The notes: generated from the sequence alone by a model not told the origin. Shown: positions 35,640-49,299, numbered from the stretch's first letter. The stretch: DNA of 64,000 nt from Cinnamomum chago (GCA_038049695.1 CP142451.1:6136001-6200000); one strand, 5' to 3'. A program made the numbers and translations.

Positions 35640-36700
35640 CGCATATAGTGTCTATCACAATGACTCAATGAAGAACTGCAAGAAGAGGGTCATTTATGGT
35701 CTTTGCATGAGTGGTTGAGTCCATTTTGTTTTGTTCCTCTCCCTGATTGATGAAACCCATCTTTTGAGGAGGGAAAAAACAAAAAACAATTGCAGAAGGA
35801 GCAGTGCCATTGTACCTAACACGGACCAAATAATAATAACTACTCACACCTTTCAACCTTTACTAAATAATTAAACTTCAAGCGCCCATTGATATATCAA
35901 GGGTCATAATTGGCCTAACTCATTAACCACATTAGACAAACCCAATCTCTCTTTGTCCATGATTTAATCAACCCAAGTGGTCTCCACAAATAGGTCACTT
36001 TCGTAGGTCTCCTCAACTCCTTTTCTTTTATAAAAAAATAGGGCAAATAGTAAAAAAAAAAACCCAGTTTAATTGGCCAATTGAAACCACTCATTTAGAG
36101 AAGAATCTTTGACAAAATAAAGATGATGCAAGGGTAAAGTCTCCTGATTAGGTAGGCTATCTTGATGCTACATGTTGTTTATCTTATCTGTTTAGTGAAT
36201 GTCTTGGCATCTATGGTGACATTTTGACAGGCATTTTGGGAGTTTGCAGATAAGTAGCGTGTTGAATGTGCTGAATCAGGTGCCCAAGCTTGACATGATC
36301 TCTCACCCACTAGATAGAGTAGTCCAAATTACATTGCTTTTCCTGGGGCCAAGATGGTAATGCACACCACAAAACTACAAAACTAGAGGTCGCAATGGGC
36401 CTAGATTCTGCCCGAGCCCAATCCGCAATTGCAATAGGCTCGGGATAGAATCTGCCGTTGATGGTACAATTTTTTTTTATTACATTGGGAATTTGAACTC
36501 ACTCACTATAACTTATACATCCACATTTCACGCCAGCTGCATGAGCTACTGCAAGAGGATGATGGTATTAGGCTTGTAAAAACAGGACTCTTTTGCGAAC
36601 CGGCTGGACTTGGGCCTGGACAAAAGGTGTGTCATGGAGACAACCTTCCTAGAGATGATTTTCTAGCACCCATTTGGTAGATGCAAATCAGCAATTAGCT
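35640..36700. other. No gene seen
   Basis: AT-rich intergenic DNA with short open frames only (for example 35665-35856) and A-runs near 36035 and 36050. Confidence 0.45.
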
Positions 36701-36706
36701 CACAAG

Positions 36707-36750
36707 CTAGCTATCTAGAAGATACAGTGAAGTATCTTCCAGATAGCTAG
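36707..36750. other. Short perfect-looking hairpin
   Basis: CTAGCTATCTAGAAGATAC (36707-36725) and GTATCTTCCAGATAGCTAG (36732-36750) are inverted copies with one mismatch around a 6-nt loop. It could be a small foldback remnant or an RNA hairpin; the stem is short for a plant microRNA precursor. Confidence 0.6.
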
Positions 36751-39600
36751 AGCATGATCTAGAAAGCCGTGTGGCAAGAAAGAAAACTGAGGAAAAGAGT
36801 GAGATATAAATTCAACCCCTAGAGTATTTATTGTATGTTTTTACCCAGCTTTCAGGTGAGGGAACGAGATCTTGGGTGATGTGAGGGGGCCCTTTGTTGA
36901 GGGAATTGAACCTCGGGTGAAGTGAGGGAGCCCTTGGGGTGAAGGAAGGTGGCATGGTTGATGCCTCTAACCATTGAGGTATTTTTTGTATGTTTGTTTT
37001 ATGTAAAGTGTCTCCAAGACCTGATTATGTATAGCCTTTGCTGCCCTTAGAACAAATTAATTGTGACCTTTCCTCTAGAGGGCCAGGCTACCATGTATAT
37101 AAAGAGTTGTAACCTTCATCAAATGGGTTCTGTACTTGTTACTCAAAAGGTTTTAATTCAGCATCTTCTGGGACAAAAAGGCTAGCCCAAGTATGGGGAT
37201 GACCTTATCCACCAGTTGACTCAATGAGTCAGTCATGCTTCGCTCGGATCAACCGAGTCAACCAAGTGGGACTCACTGAGTACAATCAAAATTAAAGTTT
37301 AATATGCTTTCGCCCTCGTGGGCATTCGTTTGCAGTGCAATTTACCACACCACCTGAACCACAGTAAAGGGTTCATTTCCACAAGAAATTAATTGCATGA
37401 ATTATGTAGGTTTCAGAAAAAAAAAAGATTCAATTGAAATTTTAAGAGAATATTTTTCTTCTAAATTTTCATTTAAATATTCAAAATTATTTCTGACCCT
37501 TTTTCTTTAACCAGCCAACAATACATTTTTAAAGTTATTAAAAAAAATCAAAATATGAAAGCAAATACACCATGCAAGCTCCAATGATTGACCAGGTGAA
37601 ATTCACTTGTAAATAAAACATGTGATGTGAGGTCTACTTCCCTCACCTCACCTGGGGTTTGCTTCCCTCACCAGAGGGCTGAGTCCGAGCTCCAGTAAGA
37701 TGAGTTACAAAAAAAAAAAAAAAAAAAAAAGATGTGCATTCCGTGATATGCCCCCAAGATTTGTGATCCGAGTATGGCATAGAGGGAAGATCCATTTTGA
37801 GCTTTTTGGATATACCCCACTAAGGTTTATAGGATTTGTAAATAGGCCCCTATATATTTTTTTAATACATTTCATGTCCCCAAAATCAATATTCCTAACA
37901 ATAATGGGCAGCCACTAACAGATTTGTGTTGGATTTTTATATAAATGACAGCTTTTCCCTAACATCCATTAAACAAAAACGAGTATATTATTATTTACAA
38001 AAATAACATTATTTTATTTCAAGTCCCAATGATTTTTCTTAATAACTCTCTCATGCACAGGATCAGAGGTGTGCTCAAGCCCCACCCATATTTGAGAAAA
38101 GTTTGAAATCCTCCCCCCTCCACCCAAGTTCTAAAATTTAATATTTTTTCTTCATTTGCCCGTCTCCCGAATATTTCTTTTACACCCTCACATAAAGCAT
38201 AATTATTTATTTTGAAAGTTTCACCAATCCAATGGTGGGTTATGTATGGATTAGATAAATCATAACTGATTATAAGTACAAGTGTTGATTGTCGCCATAT
38301 ATAATCAATTTAGATTTAATATAATGAGCAATGTATTGATAAGAAAATTATTTTATTGAGTCCAAGCTTTTGAAATTATGCATATAAGGATAAAAGAAAT
38401 GGACAAAAGTGTCATTTCGCTCTAAAAACCTATGGTGGTTGGAAGACTTGATTTTCAGGATATGGAAGGTATTAAAATAAAGATATAGGAGTCTTTTTGC
38501 AAATATTAGAATCTCATGAGTCTATTTAAAAATCTTATAAACCTTACGTGGTATATACTAAAATCTCATCCATTTTTATTGTGTAATTCCAATGCTGGGT
38601 GTATGTATTTCCGGGAGGCGATTTGCTTCAATAATGAGATGTCCTCAGGAGGAGTCGACATTGTCCAGGACCAAGTCAGGCTAAGGTCTCCCTGGTGAGG
38701 GCCCATAGCCAGCTAATCTGAGGGTACAACAATGGTACCCCTTTTAGTTTGACAGATTGTAACTCTTTGGGAGAGTGGAACTCAGTGGAAGGCGCTGGCA
38801 CTGAAACCAATTACAGTGGCATATGCAATAACAAGAAGGGTTGGGGTGAATGGATGGGTAGCTAAGGAACCATGGTTAAGGAATTGAGGATTGAAGCATA
38901 TATACCAGTTTGGGTGGCAAGAGAATGCCTTGGCCTTGGGCATGGCCAAGGGGTTCATGTGGTTGAAAATCCGAGTTGTTCAAAATGAGGGGGGCCTTCA
39001 CTGTGTGCCAATTATCTCCTAATTTTAAATTAATAGGAGTTGGTTCCACTTAAGATGGACTATATGATGAATAATGTAATTAACACAACCGTATGCATTA
39101 TGAATCATATGCATACATTATGTTTTCTTTTTTTCAATCTTAAGGTAAAAAACGATACCCTATTGTTTGAGTGCTGGTATAATTGACCTTAAAATTGATT
39201 GATTGATTGATAGTCATTGGTAAATAAGACTAATACAAAAACTACTTTTAACAAATAATTAGACAGTGAGGTCCCAATAAAATCAAGGGTCAGAGTCGTT
39301 TGATTTTCCAGATATTTGGCCTAACAGCTGAAACAGATAACACTCTCTCTTATCCATGATCGCATGCATCCAAGTGGGCACCTCAATTGGGTCACTTTCA
39401 TTGATATCTTCAATTAAAAAAAATACTATGGAAAAAAGTTATAAAAAAAATCCCACACAAATTGGCTAATTCGAACCGCTCATAAGTTAAGAAGCTAGCT
39501 TTTGGTATATAGTAAACAAAATAATGATGTTCGTCAGCCAAAAAAAAAAAAAATAGAAAGAAAGAAAAGAAAAAGGATGATGTTAATAGGCTAAAGTCAC
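36751..39600. other. No gene seen
   Basis: Intergenic. Contains a loose ~46-bp repeat near 36855-36955 (GTGAGGGA...GGGCCC variants), an A-run at about 37710-37729 and short open frames without features. Confidence 0.4.
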
Positions 39601-39602
39601 AT

Positions 39603-39785
39603 GAGGGTGGCTCTTGTTTGTTTACCAAAATTTATTACTAGAAATTGGGACGTTGGGGTTTTTTAGACATGATGTGACATAATATAACATCTTGTTTTGA
39701 AATTCCATCTAAGGGGACAACTTTTGGAGAATTTGAGATTCTTCCAAACATAAATTCTTGAAATTATGATAAACAAATGGGCACT
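39603..39785. mobile_element. MITE, copy 2 of the 6575-6889 family, internally deleted
   Basis: Shares TTGGGGTTTTTTAGACATGA, AACTTTTGGAGAATTTGA and the TTCTTGAAATT end with the first copy, but lacks about 130 bp of its middle. The ends GTTTGTTTACCAAAATTT and, complemented, CATTTGTTTATCATAATTT remain inverted copies. Confidence 0.6.
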
Positions 39786-41561
39786 TTGAATTTACTATGC
39801 AGGGAAAGCTAAGCACCGTACAACAGATCCTGTGAATAGATACAGCATTGGAGAAAGTTCAAATGAACACGAGTCAAGAGCATCTGAAACGCACAAAGTC
39901 ATCAAGTAGGGAATTGACGACGAGCCAAGGTGGCAATGGGCCTACATCCTGCTGAAGCTTAGCCCCGATTGTAGCAGGCTTGGGACAAAAACCTGGGCAA
40001 TGATCTGTGGCTGGTACTAGCTAGGCTTTCAAACACAGCCTATTTTAATTGTAAACTTCCTGCATTTGGACCTGGAAATAGGGCCTATAATGGACCTGCC
40101 TACCTGTGCCTGAGGGCCTCAGGCTGATCGGAGTAGCCAACCAGAAATACAAAAGGAAACATCACCAATTATTTTTAGTGAAGTGAACGATCTGTATCTA
40201 ACTCATGAGTTTTCCAACTAGGCTAGTCCACTTGGTGATTCAACCAATTTATTGGCTCGGGGGATTGCTGATAGAGTAAGTGCGCAGGAGACTCCTCTTA
40301 GGGGTGCTCGAGGCAGCCTGGGCCTGACCTAGGACCAGTCCACTTTGGGCTGGGATTGGACCTTAGGTTATAGTATTCGGCCAGGGATTGTACCTTAGGT
40401 TATAGTATTCAGGCTGGGTTGGGATATAAAATTTGCACCATTTTAGCTTTTGGGTCGGACTTGGATTAACTGATAGAAACCCCAAAGCCCGGCCCGGCCG
40501 GAAAAGTAATTCTTGTTGTCTATGACAGATTTGGCCAAATAAATGATAGAAAGCTCAAACAAGTGATAGAAAGCCAGGGTTGATTGACTAAATGGACAGG
40601 CTTAGGCCAGCCAAGTTTCAAGCGTTCCAGCCTCAAACCAGGCACTTATGGCCATTACAGTCCAAGTTGGGTTAGAGTTGAGTATAAGGTTGAGTTCAGG
40701 TTATAGTTGACCCACAAACAAATTCGGTTGGATTTAAGCTAAGATGGTACCCAAAGCTAATCATCTGAGTTTAACCCTACTAAAAACAGAGAGACAATCA
40801 AATATTTAAACCCTATCAAGAATACAATGAATTTGACAAGTTGACAACTGTAGTATTCACTAAACCATCATTGCATTATGAGCTTCAACTCTTCAACCTC
40901 ACATAAATACTCTCATATGATTGGCCAAGCTTAATATCTTCCTTCATTATATTTAGGTATATCTAGTTGGTATATATACTAACCATCCCTAGTCTCTCTC
41001 TCTCTCCCCCCTAATTAATGCGGTCACCCTCTAACCATAACTAATAGATTATCAAAAGAGAAACACGGCATCTGAATAAAATATGACTCATCCATGAGAG
41101 GAGGAATCTTAGAGAGTCCAAAAACTCTCCCCACTTCCTCTTCTCAAGCTTCACAAAAAGAGACTCTTCTAAGTTGGGACCAAAACCGGCCAGCTTTCAA
41201 GGAGACCAAGGAATCCTCCCAATAATTTTCAACGACATTTAAGAAGACTTTGGATGTAAATGCCAAGCTTGTCAATGAGAGCGACCCACGTCCTTTTTAA
41301 TGGCCTAACAACAAGACCTCACATTCCATGCATCACCAACGAAATTTCCTGAGGTGGGTCGTTTTTATATTCCTCTTGAGATTGGATGATGGTGATTTGT
41401 TTACATGTTTTTTTTTTCTTCTGACCTTCATGCCTTTTCTTCAATCATGGGTGCCTGTAAAGAAACCATTTCTTTTGTGTGCATGAACTGGCAGCATCTT
41501 GGTTTCAATTATAAGCTTCTTTGAGTGCAGCCTATGATTTTCCGACAAAGAGTTATTTTGG

Positions 41562-41566
<5 letters not shown>
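39786..41566. other. No gene before the MYB gene
   Basis: Intergenic DNA and MYB upstream region. A TATA-like TATATATAC near 40973 and TTTTATATTCC near 41364 are candidate promoter pieces, but neither is placed convincingly. Confidence 0.4.

Positions 41567-41601
<35 letters not shown>
41567..41601. repeat. CT microsatellite in the MYB leader
   Basis: About 17 CT units lie 45 bp before the MYB start codon, probably in the 5' untranslated region, where pyrimidine repeats are common in plants. Confidence 0.85.
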
Positions 41602-41604
<3 letters not shown>

Positions 41605-41645
41605 CATAGATAGTTGGGTCTTTCCATTGGCATTTGGCAGAAAAG

Positions 41646-43368
41646 ATGGGGAGACAGCCATGTTGTGAGAAGATTGGGTTGAAGAGAGGACCATGGACTG
41701 TGGATGAGGACCAGAAGCTTATGAACTTCATACTCAACAATGGGATGCACTGCTGGAGACTAGTTCCAAAGATGGCAGGTACCTCTCTCTCTCTCTGTCT
41801 CTCATATATATTTGTCCCACTTTGAGCTATGGTTAACCTTCCAAAAGCGATATTTGGCTGTGCTTGTTATGGTTTTGGGCCACGTTTCGTCCTGAATTTT
41901 GAAACCCACATGAAATTTAATTGGTTTTGATTTAGGCTTGCGGCACCCGAATTTTACTCAGCAATTCAAATTAATATAAACACTTGTGTATGAATATTTT
42001 AGCCTCATGGGTAGTTTATACTCATACCATATAAAATGTACATCCTTTAAAGTGCAAATCAAATCGGAGAAAGGAATGTTGCAGTCGTCGGACTTTTAAT
42101 TCTATAGTTTCACAGAAAAAACTATTTGGACTCTTCATGGAAATGGTGTTTTGCTTGCTTGTGAAAAATATAGTTCATTCTTTCCTTTTTCATGCAGAAG
42201 AATGTTGCAGCAAACTGTAGAAGAGTCGTAGTTTGTGGAATATTAATTCCTTTTCCATGAAATCAATGTAACACTAATGTTCTCCAATTTTATGTGATAT
42301 AATTTCTTGAACCTATATTTTAAATCTAGGTATTAAGTGTTGGTAAAGTAAAGCCCCACATCCCACATCTCCTTAAATTAACTTTTGGTAAGGCTTTATA
42401 TATCCATTTGGGCTTTCCACCTATCAAGTTAAAGCTTTTGGGTGGAAGGCCCAAATAGGAACAAGGGGTGCCAAAAAAGAACATTTTCTTAACAATTAAA
42501 AAAAAGCATTTTCTTGTACATATCTGTAATGTTTTTTTTTTTTTTTTGAGAAGCAAAAGACAACTTACATAATATTTGTGTGATTCAATATTTCACTAAA
42601 CCGAAAAACATCATGTGTTTGTGGTGGCATTTTGATGAAGGTTTGCTAAGATGTGGAAAGAGCTGTAGGTTGAGATGGACAAACTATCTTAGGCCGGATC
42701 TAAAGAGAGGACCTTTCTCTGAAATGGAAGAGAACCAGATTATCCAACTCCATTCACGTCTTGGTAACAGGTCCACACATGAAACTATACTTTGCTTTTT
42801 CTCCAGATAATGTAAGCTCAATAAGACTTCTCTCTGGTAACCAAGCTCTTTTATCTCACACAGGTGGTCCAAGATTGCCGCACATTTTCCGGGCCGCACC
42901 GACAACGAAATCAAGAACCATTGGAACACTCGAATCAAGAAGAGATTGAAGCTTCATGGGGTGGAACCAGAGACCCATGAGCGTTTCGAGCTGCCCGAAA
43001 AGCACGACCCCAAAGATGATCAACTCTTGCAACATTGTTCTTGGGAACAAGAGAATAATAATTCAGAGGCTGCATCCTTGAAACAAGAGGGATTTGGATT
43101 GGGTTTGGAAGACACAGACAGTCTCATGCATAGTTTTGGGGCTTTGTGGGATATCTTGGATATGGAAGAGATGAAACTAGAAACCAATCCCTCCAGTAGT
43201 AGCACCACTGCATTGTACATGGAAGACACTTGCTATCCTAACATGGATGAAAGTGTTTCACTATTGCAAGGCTCTAGGCCATATTACTATCAAAGTGTGG
43301 ATCCTTTATCTTCATGGGATGGTTTGCATCATCTAGAAGAGAATTTCCCTGTAGGAGACAACCATTAA
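41646..43368 (+). CDS. R2R3-MYB transcription factor
   Basis: Three exons (41646-41778, 42641-42770, 42864-43368) with donors GCAG|GTACC and ACAG|GTCCA and acceptors GAAG|GTTTG and ACAG|GTGGT give 255 residues. The intron positions and the 130-nt middle exon are those typical of plant R2R3-MYBs. R2 has Trp17, Trp37 and Trp57; R3 has Phe70 in place of the first Trp, then Trp89 and Trp108, the usual plant pattern. The [18 protein letters not shown] start and the linker [10 protein letters not shown] suggest the MYB20/40/43/85 neighbourhood, but I cannot name an orthologue. The C-terminal part is acidic ([13 protein letters not shown]) and may activate transcription. It binds DNA in the nucleus. 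The start is the ATG at 41646; an upstream in-frame TTG is not a start. Intron 1 is 862 bp, intron 2 is 93 bp. Confidence 0.93.
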
Positions 43369-44275
43369 ACCCATAATTTGTGCATCCATCTGCTTGATTG
43401 ACTAATGCATCTTGTTTTTAACTATTAAATTATATTGGTGTCTTGTTTGTTTGGGATTTTATCTAGCAAAGGCCAATCTATATATTTGGAGATTCAACTA
43501 CTCAAATTCCTCTTTACCCAAAAAAAAACCTTCTCATAATGCAGTATTATTCTCATCTCTAGTGATAAGGACTTTACTACTAGATGCATGATTTATGGGT
43601 GGCAAACAGGTTGGGTCAGGTCTACGAGTGATGGCACAGTGCCCCCCTTTAGATGAGGGTTTTCTTTTATGGCTTTGGGATTTTGAATCATTTATACTTC
43701 CTTTTCTTTTCTGGACCAAAGAAAGTCCAGAAACAAGACATGAAAAAACAACTTAGGATTTGAAATTTTGATGCTTCGTTATGGAATTTTTTATAATGGT
43801 TGTCCACTGAGGATGTCTGGATTGATTTTGGTGGTTTTGATGATATGGAGAGGAAGAACAATGTACAGGGGACTTCTTCTTAGTTTTAACTTTTGGATTT
43901 GAGTAAATGCAAGTCAAACGGGTTATGTGGGTGGATACTATAAGGAACCTGTTTAAATGTGGGCCAAGTATTTCTGACTCGCGACTAAAACGGATGTGTT
44001 GTGTGTGGAGTTTAGCAGATCAAATCCGAACTGAAAACAAGTCTGATCAGTGGGCAGGGACATATTTTTCCACTCTTAAATGAATATAAAGGCAGGCTTT
44101 GATGATGATGACGACCGCAATAACAAATCAAAGCTCAAAATAACTGTTTTCTTCTTTTTAGCGTTGAGAGTTGCATTTCACACTAATAAAAGTAGAACCC
44201 ATCCTAGATTAATCACATATGAACCAATCAACCCGCCAGTGATTAATGGAAATCCATTGTTGGTTAGTTGTAATC
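43369..44275. other. MYB 3' flank, no other gene seen
   Basis: Probable 3' untranslated region of the MYB gene, then AT-rich intergenic DNA up to the solo LTR. No open frame of interest. Confidence 0.45.
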
Positions 44276-44293
44276 ATTTGTGCCACAACCTGG

Positions 44294-44614
44294 ACCCAAG
44301 ATTACAATTAATCCGAATTAACTCCAAGTCGCGGCGCGTACTTAGTCCCATGAATTTCAATCACATAAAATTCACAAGGGATATCAATTACACATTATGC
44401 GGAATATAAACAAATATACATTGCTTATGTATAAAACAAAAATTCATCGACCCGAGCCTGAGATTATGATTAATCTGAAATAACCCCGAGTCGCGACACA
44501 TACTTACTCCCGTGAACTTTAATCACCACAAAATTCACAAGGGATATCAAATATACATTATGCGAAATATAAACAAATATACATTGCTCATGTATAAAAA
44601 CAAAAATTCATTTA
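44294..44614. repeat. 162-bp tandem duplication at the LTR 3' end
   Basis: CACAAGGGATATCAA and AATATAAACAAATATACATT each occur twice about 162 bp apart, with matching AGTCGCG segments at 44327 and 44489. It lies at the downstream end of the LTR in its own orientation. Confidence 0.8.
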
Positions 44615-44655
44615 CACCATGTACAATACCAATCACTTGCATATTTAAATACAAT

Positions 44656-46640
44656 GCAAATCCAGCCATTCCCATCCCAAAAGAATAAAAATAAGAATAA
44701 AAAGAACCCATTTCAATATCAATCTTATTAACAGTAGGCTAACATTAACATGCAAGGGATTATAACTTTCAATCAATGACTCATTTACTTGCCTTTCAAC
44801 TAAGTTTGATTCAAAACCCCTGCTCAATAATCAATTCATACATACACAAATTCTCCAACCCATCTAAATACCATGAAACCCATCTTCTTTTCCAATAAAT
44901 CAATCACATTCATACAAATCACTCAAACATAAGGCTGAAATCATATTTCACAACAAAAGTCAAGAGGAAAATCACAGTAACTAGCATTTAACCACAATAA
45001 TTGTTTATACTTGCCGTTCACTTCAATTTCAAGACAAAACCCCCTTCTTATGAGCTTGGCTTGAAATGGAACTCACCAAATTGAAAACCCTTTTTTAACT
45101 TGTAACCTTGAAGAAAGAGAATCTGAGCTTTCTTCTCCACTCTATCTCCAAACAACTTGAAAGAGATGATGAGGAAGATGAAAGAACTAATTTCCTTTTT
45201 CTCAACTCTCTTATAATCTCTTTGTATGAACGCTTCAATGAAAGAAACTCAAGAAGAAACGAAGGAGAAGAAAAACTGAGTTTCAGCAACTTTGAAACCA
45301 AAACAGCCGACTGAAATGATTCTGGGCTCTTCTCAAACCTTATACAACAGAAATTTACAACTTAACCCTCCTTTATTTACATTATTTCTAGTTTAAGTCA
45401 AATGAAAGCCCATTTGACTCATTTAAGGTCAAATTAACATGAGTATTTTATGAAAATTGTTGTACTCATTGAGATACACATGTTGACATCAAGTTTTACC
45501 ACATTCGACGAAATACGAATAAATCCTTAATATCTTTGATAAGGAGTGGCTCGAATTGTTGGCCCAATGGGCCGACCCACTAGAGCGGGCCCAATCCGGC
45601 TGGCCCAATTCTGGGCAAAATTTTATCAAACACAACCTGTCTCTGCACTATGTTTCCACCCCCTTCTTTCCAATCCTTCCTACTCCATCACAGATCATTC
45701 CATAGACCATTTAAATAGGATTTGAGCCTTCTTACTCCCATTTATACACATACATGCAAATCCAGTCATTCCCATCTCAAAAGAATAAAAATAAGAATAA
45801 GAATAACCCATTTCAGTATCAATCTTATTAACAGTAGGCTAACATTAACATGCAAGGGATTATAACTTTCAATCAATGACTCATTTACTTGCCTTTCAAC
45901 TAAGTTTGATTCAAAACCTCTGCTCAATAATCAATTCATACATACACAACTTCTCCAACCCATCTAAATACCATGAAACCCATCTTCTTTTCCAATAAAT
46001 CAATCACATACATACAAATCACTCAAACATAAGGCTGAAATCATATTTCACAACAAAAGTCAAGAGGAAAATCACAGTAACTAGCATTTAACCACAATAA
46101 TTGTTTATACTTGCCTTTCACTTCAATTTCAAGACAAAACCCCCTTCTTATGAGCTTGGCTTGAGAACTCACCAAATTGAAAACCCCTTTTTAACTTGTA
46201 ACCTTGAAGAAAGAGAATCTGAGCTTTCTTCTCTACTCTATCTCCAAACAACTTGAAAGAGATGATGGGGAAGATGAAAGCACTAATTTCCTTTTTCTCA
46301 ACTCTCTTATAATCTCTTTGTATGAACGCTTCAATGAAAGAAACTCAAGAAGAAACGAAGATGGAGAAGAAAAACTGAGTTTCAGCAACTATGAAACCAA
46401 AACAGCCGACTGAAATGATTCTGGGCTCTTCTCAAACCATATACAACAGAAATTTACAACTTAACCCTCCTTTATTTACATTATTTCTAGTTTAAGTCAA
46501 ATGAAAGCCCATTTGACTCATTTGAGGTCAAATTAACATGAGTATTTTATGAAAATTGTTGTACTCATTGAAATACGCATGTTGGCATCAAGTTTTACCA
46601 CATTCGACAAAATACGTATAAATTCGTATTTACGAAAAAG
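44656..46640. repeat. Direct duplication inside the solo LTR, 1.1-kb offset
   Basis: The block starting TGCAAATCCAGCCATTCCCA at 44655 recurs at 45755 and runs about 880 bp in each copy with few differences. Both copies include a TATA-like site on the minus strand (TGTATAAGG near 45340; TGTATATGG near 46440), so the LTR promoter region is duplicated. About 220 bp of other sequence separates the copies. Confidence 0.85.
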
Positions 46641-46850
46641 TCCTTAATTTCACTAATTTGGGTATAAATTCAACTCTACTAAGCTAAACACTTCCAAACT
46701 TGTTCATTATGCTTAATTCGGTCACTCATGCATAATTTAATCCATTTTGACTAATAATCACACTTATCTTAATTAATCATGTTTAATTCGCATTAATCTC
46801 GATTAATTAGAGTTCATCTTTATTAACTCGGGTTGGGGTGTAACAATTTG

Positions 46851-49299
46851 ATAGGCCACAGTGCCTGTAATTGAGAGGGTGATATTTAAGACAATTCACC
46901 AATTCATGAAAAGATAAACTCAAAGGTAAGAATGGTATGATGATGCAAAGTTAGGAGTCCAATTCCTTTGAGTGTCTCACTCGCGCCACCCATGAGGGAT
47001 GTAGAACTCTATAGTGAGAGCCACCTGTTGACCAGCTTGAGAGTTTCAAAATAAATGCCATCCCTTTAAATTTTACTCCAATAAGAGGGGTCAAACAAAA
47101 CTGATTTTTTTCACGAACCGCACTGTTGGTTGTGCACAGATTACAACCATTGAGTTGAGGCATGTTTTTGAGTGTCTCTATATTCTTCAGGAGGTTTGCC
47201 ATAACATGGAAGGATTTCCATGCATTTATACATCAGTCTCAAATACCAACATCTATCTTTATCATAGTTTACGGCGCACAAGTACATAAGAAAATTTTCT
47301 TGATAAAGGTTTTTGTTGGTTCAAACAAATCACAAGACACAAAAGGGGCATCTTATTGGTCTACCTGTGAATAACTTGAGTGGTTTTAGAAGTGAATTGC
47401 ATGATTTCCATAGAAATCTATGGAGAATCCAAGGAAAACAATGAGTTAAAGGAATATGTACCAGAATCTGAGGCAACAATTATGAACGATGAATCATTGT
47501 AGGTTACTCATATTAGTGCTTTGAACTGTAAATAATCAGAATAAAATGAACTGCAATGCTACGTGGAATTTTGAGGTACATGATTTTTCTGAAAGGATAA
47601 TGGTCTTGTTACCCGTCATCTAGTAACATCCAAGTTACAAGTCTCTGTCGAGTATAACTGACTGGTCTCTCTATAATCATCAAATTGAAAGATTGTGATT
47701 TATCTTATCTGATTGTATTATGTTTCCATTCATCATCGTGTAAAATCAGCATCCCTGCCATATCCAGGCACCTCCTTACTTTATCTATGCAAGTGTTTGG
47801 GCATCATAGGTGACATTCGAGTTCAAGTCTCAGTAGCATTGAGCTGAAGGGTGTCTGTTGAGTGTTAGGTCTTGATTTTGCTCAGTAATTACGCAAATCA
47901 AAAGAAAGACCAAGACTAAGCTGAATCAATCATCTTCATCATTGCACTAACAGCATGACACACTAGCAGAGAATTACTATTCTAAAATGACCCTGATCGA
48001 TCTACAGTAAGGTTTAAAAGGAAGAGTAGTTGATAACCTTGATCCCACCTTAAAGTCCAATCACGAGTTTTTTTCTCTCTATTTACAGAATCCCAAAAAC
48101 TTTGGTGCAGTATCTAGCATTATCTTCAATCTGACCAAGTATGATTGAAATCAACATCAAATATCCCATGCTCCCTAGCTCCTTCAAGCATATTCAGGGG
48201 TAATGAAATGAGAAAACAGAGTAGAATCAGCAAAAAAGGTTCTTGAGGAACCTGCATAGCACATAATAAGACAATGATCAGTATGTAAGAGAAATACAAA
48301 AAAAAAAAAAAAAAGAGATAAATACAAAAAATGCATTGAAAACAGAGTGTAGCAATTGAGCAAGAGCAAGTTCTGGTGAATCAAATAGGTTTGGTTTATA
48401 TCACTAGCATCCATCTTTTAAGGTTTTACCAACTTAAATCATCTTCAGTGAGCATGGAATCAACTTGACAAGTTGCCCTTTTCACAACCAGGAACAATTC
48501 TTTAGGATTGTCTATAAATAACTCAAACCTTGCAGCAAAGATGAGTTACAGAAGTGAATAAACCTCAGCAAGGATTGCAACTGACTTTATCTGTAAACTG
48601 AATTTAGCTTACTCTGATCATATTTCATTAATGACATGGTGTCATTAAAGAAAAAATTATCAATATCATTAGAGGGAAGATGCCGAAGATGAAGAAGAAA
48701 CTTCTAACATCTTTGATGAACATGAAAAGAGATTTGATAACAGGATTCTGTGCATCTTTTTTCCTGCATAAAAAGGGATCATCATGAATTTCTGGTGAAT
48801 TTCGCTATGTGAGGGGTTAAGGAGGCAGTTTACAGAGTTGTCTACTCTTCATCAACTTTGCCATATGGCTTCTGTTTCCTTTTCCAATCAGTAACTTCTG
48901 TTAATTCTTGTTTTCACCTTTTTGCAAACTTTGTAATTATGTTGAGTATGCGTAATAAGTACAGCCATGTAAGCAAAAAGTTGAATCCAGAAGCATTATA
49001 TGCCTTGCATAAGATAAATTAATATTAACAAAACTAATCATTCAAACAACTTTTTTATTGGTAACAACAAAATCATAAAAGCAAAAAAATCCTAGCAACT
49101 TCTGAAAAGCATAACATTATTGCAAAGAGAGATTACATGAGGCAGATGAAATGAATCATATTTTAATTCCATGTAACAAAAGCACTGTGGTCCATTTTGA
49201 ATATCAAATATGAATATAAAATTTACAGAAATCATTAATTTGATGATCAGAAACAAAAACCTGTCAAAATAGTGACAACCAAATGCAGAACTAGTGTCA
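46851..49299. other. No gene seen
   Basis: Minus-strand open frame 46951-47202 and a few others are short and unrecognised. The part nearest 49300 is the 3' untranslated region of the S21 gene. A poly-A run lies at about 48298-48314. Confidence 0.4.

Larger units (their letters stand above)
44281..46845 (-). mobile_element. Solo LTR (probably Ty3/gypsy), with target duplication and internal duplications
   Basis: On the minus strand it begins TGTTACACCCCAACCCGAGT (46845) and ends GGTCCAGGTTGTGGCA (44281). ATTTG stands on both sides (44276-44280 and 46846-46850), a 5-bp target duplication. Its ends and interior resemble the element at 53364-55800 (CGAGTTAAT near the start, AAGGACTTTT...AAATACG, GGGA(C/G)TAAGTA near the end). 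There is no coding region, so this is most simply an LTR left by recombination between the two LTRs of a full element. Short open frames at 45095-45314 and 46204-46413 are the same LTR segment read twice. Confidence 0.85.

Noticed and set aside
41634-41645. MYB start four codons upstream
   Set aside because: The codon there is TTG; the conserved MGRQPCC start is the ATG at 41646.
41509-41740. Open frames with Arg-Glu repeats near the MYB gene, and a similar one at 50874-51068
   Set aside because: The Arg-Glu runs are translations of CT/GA microsatellites.
45095-46413. Pair of similar 68-69 residue genes
   Set aside because: They are the two copies of the internally duplicated solo LTR, near its TATA-like sites, and are not separate genes.
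48842-48897. Extra terminal exon for the S21 gene (reads VTDWKRKQKPYGKVDEE)
   Set aside because: The S21 frame already ends properly with LPY and TGA at 49300, and the candidate acceptor has no pyrimidine tract.
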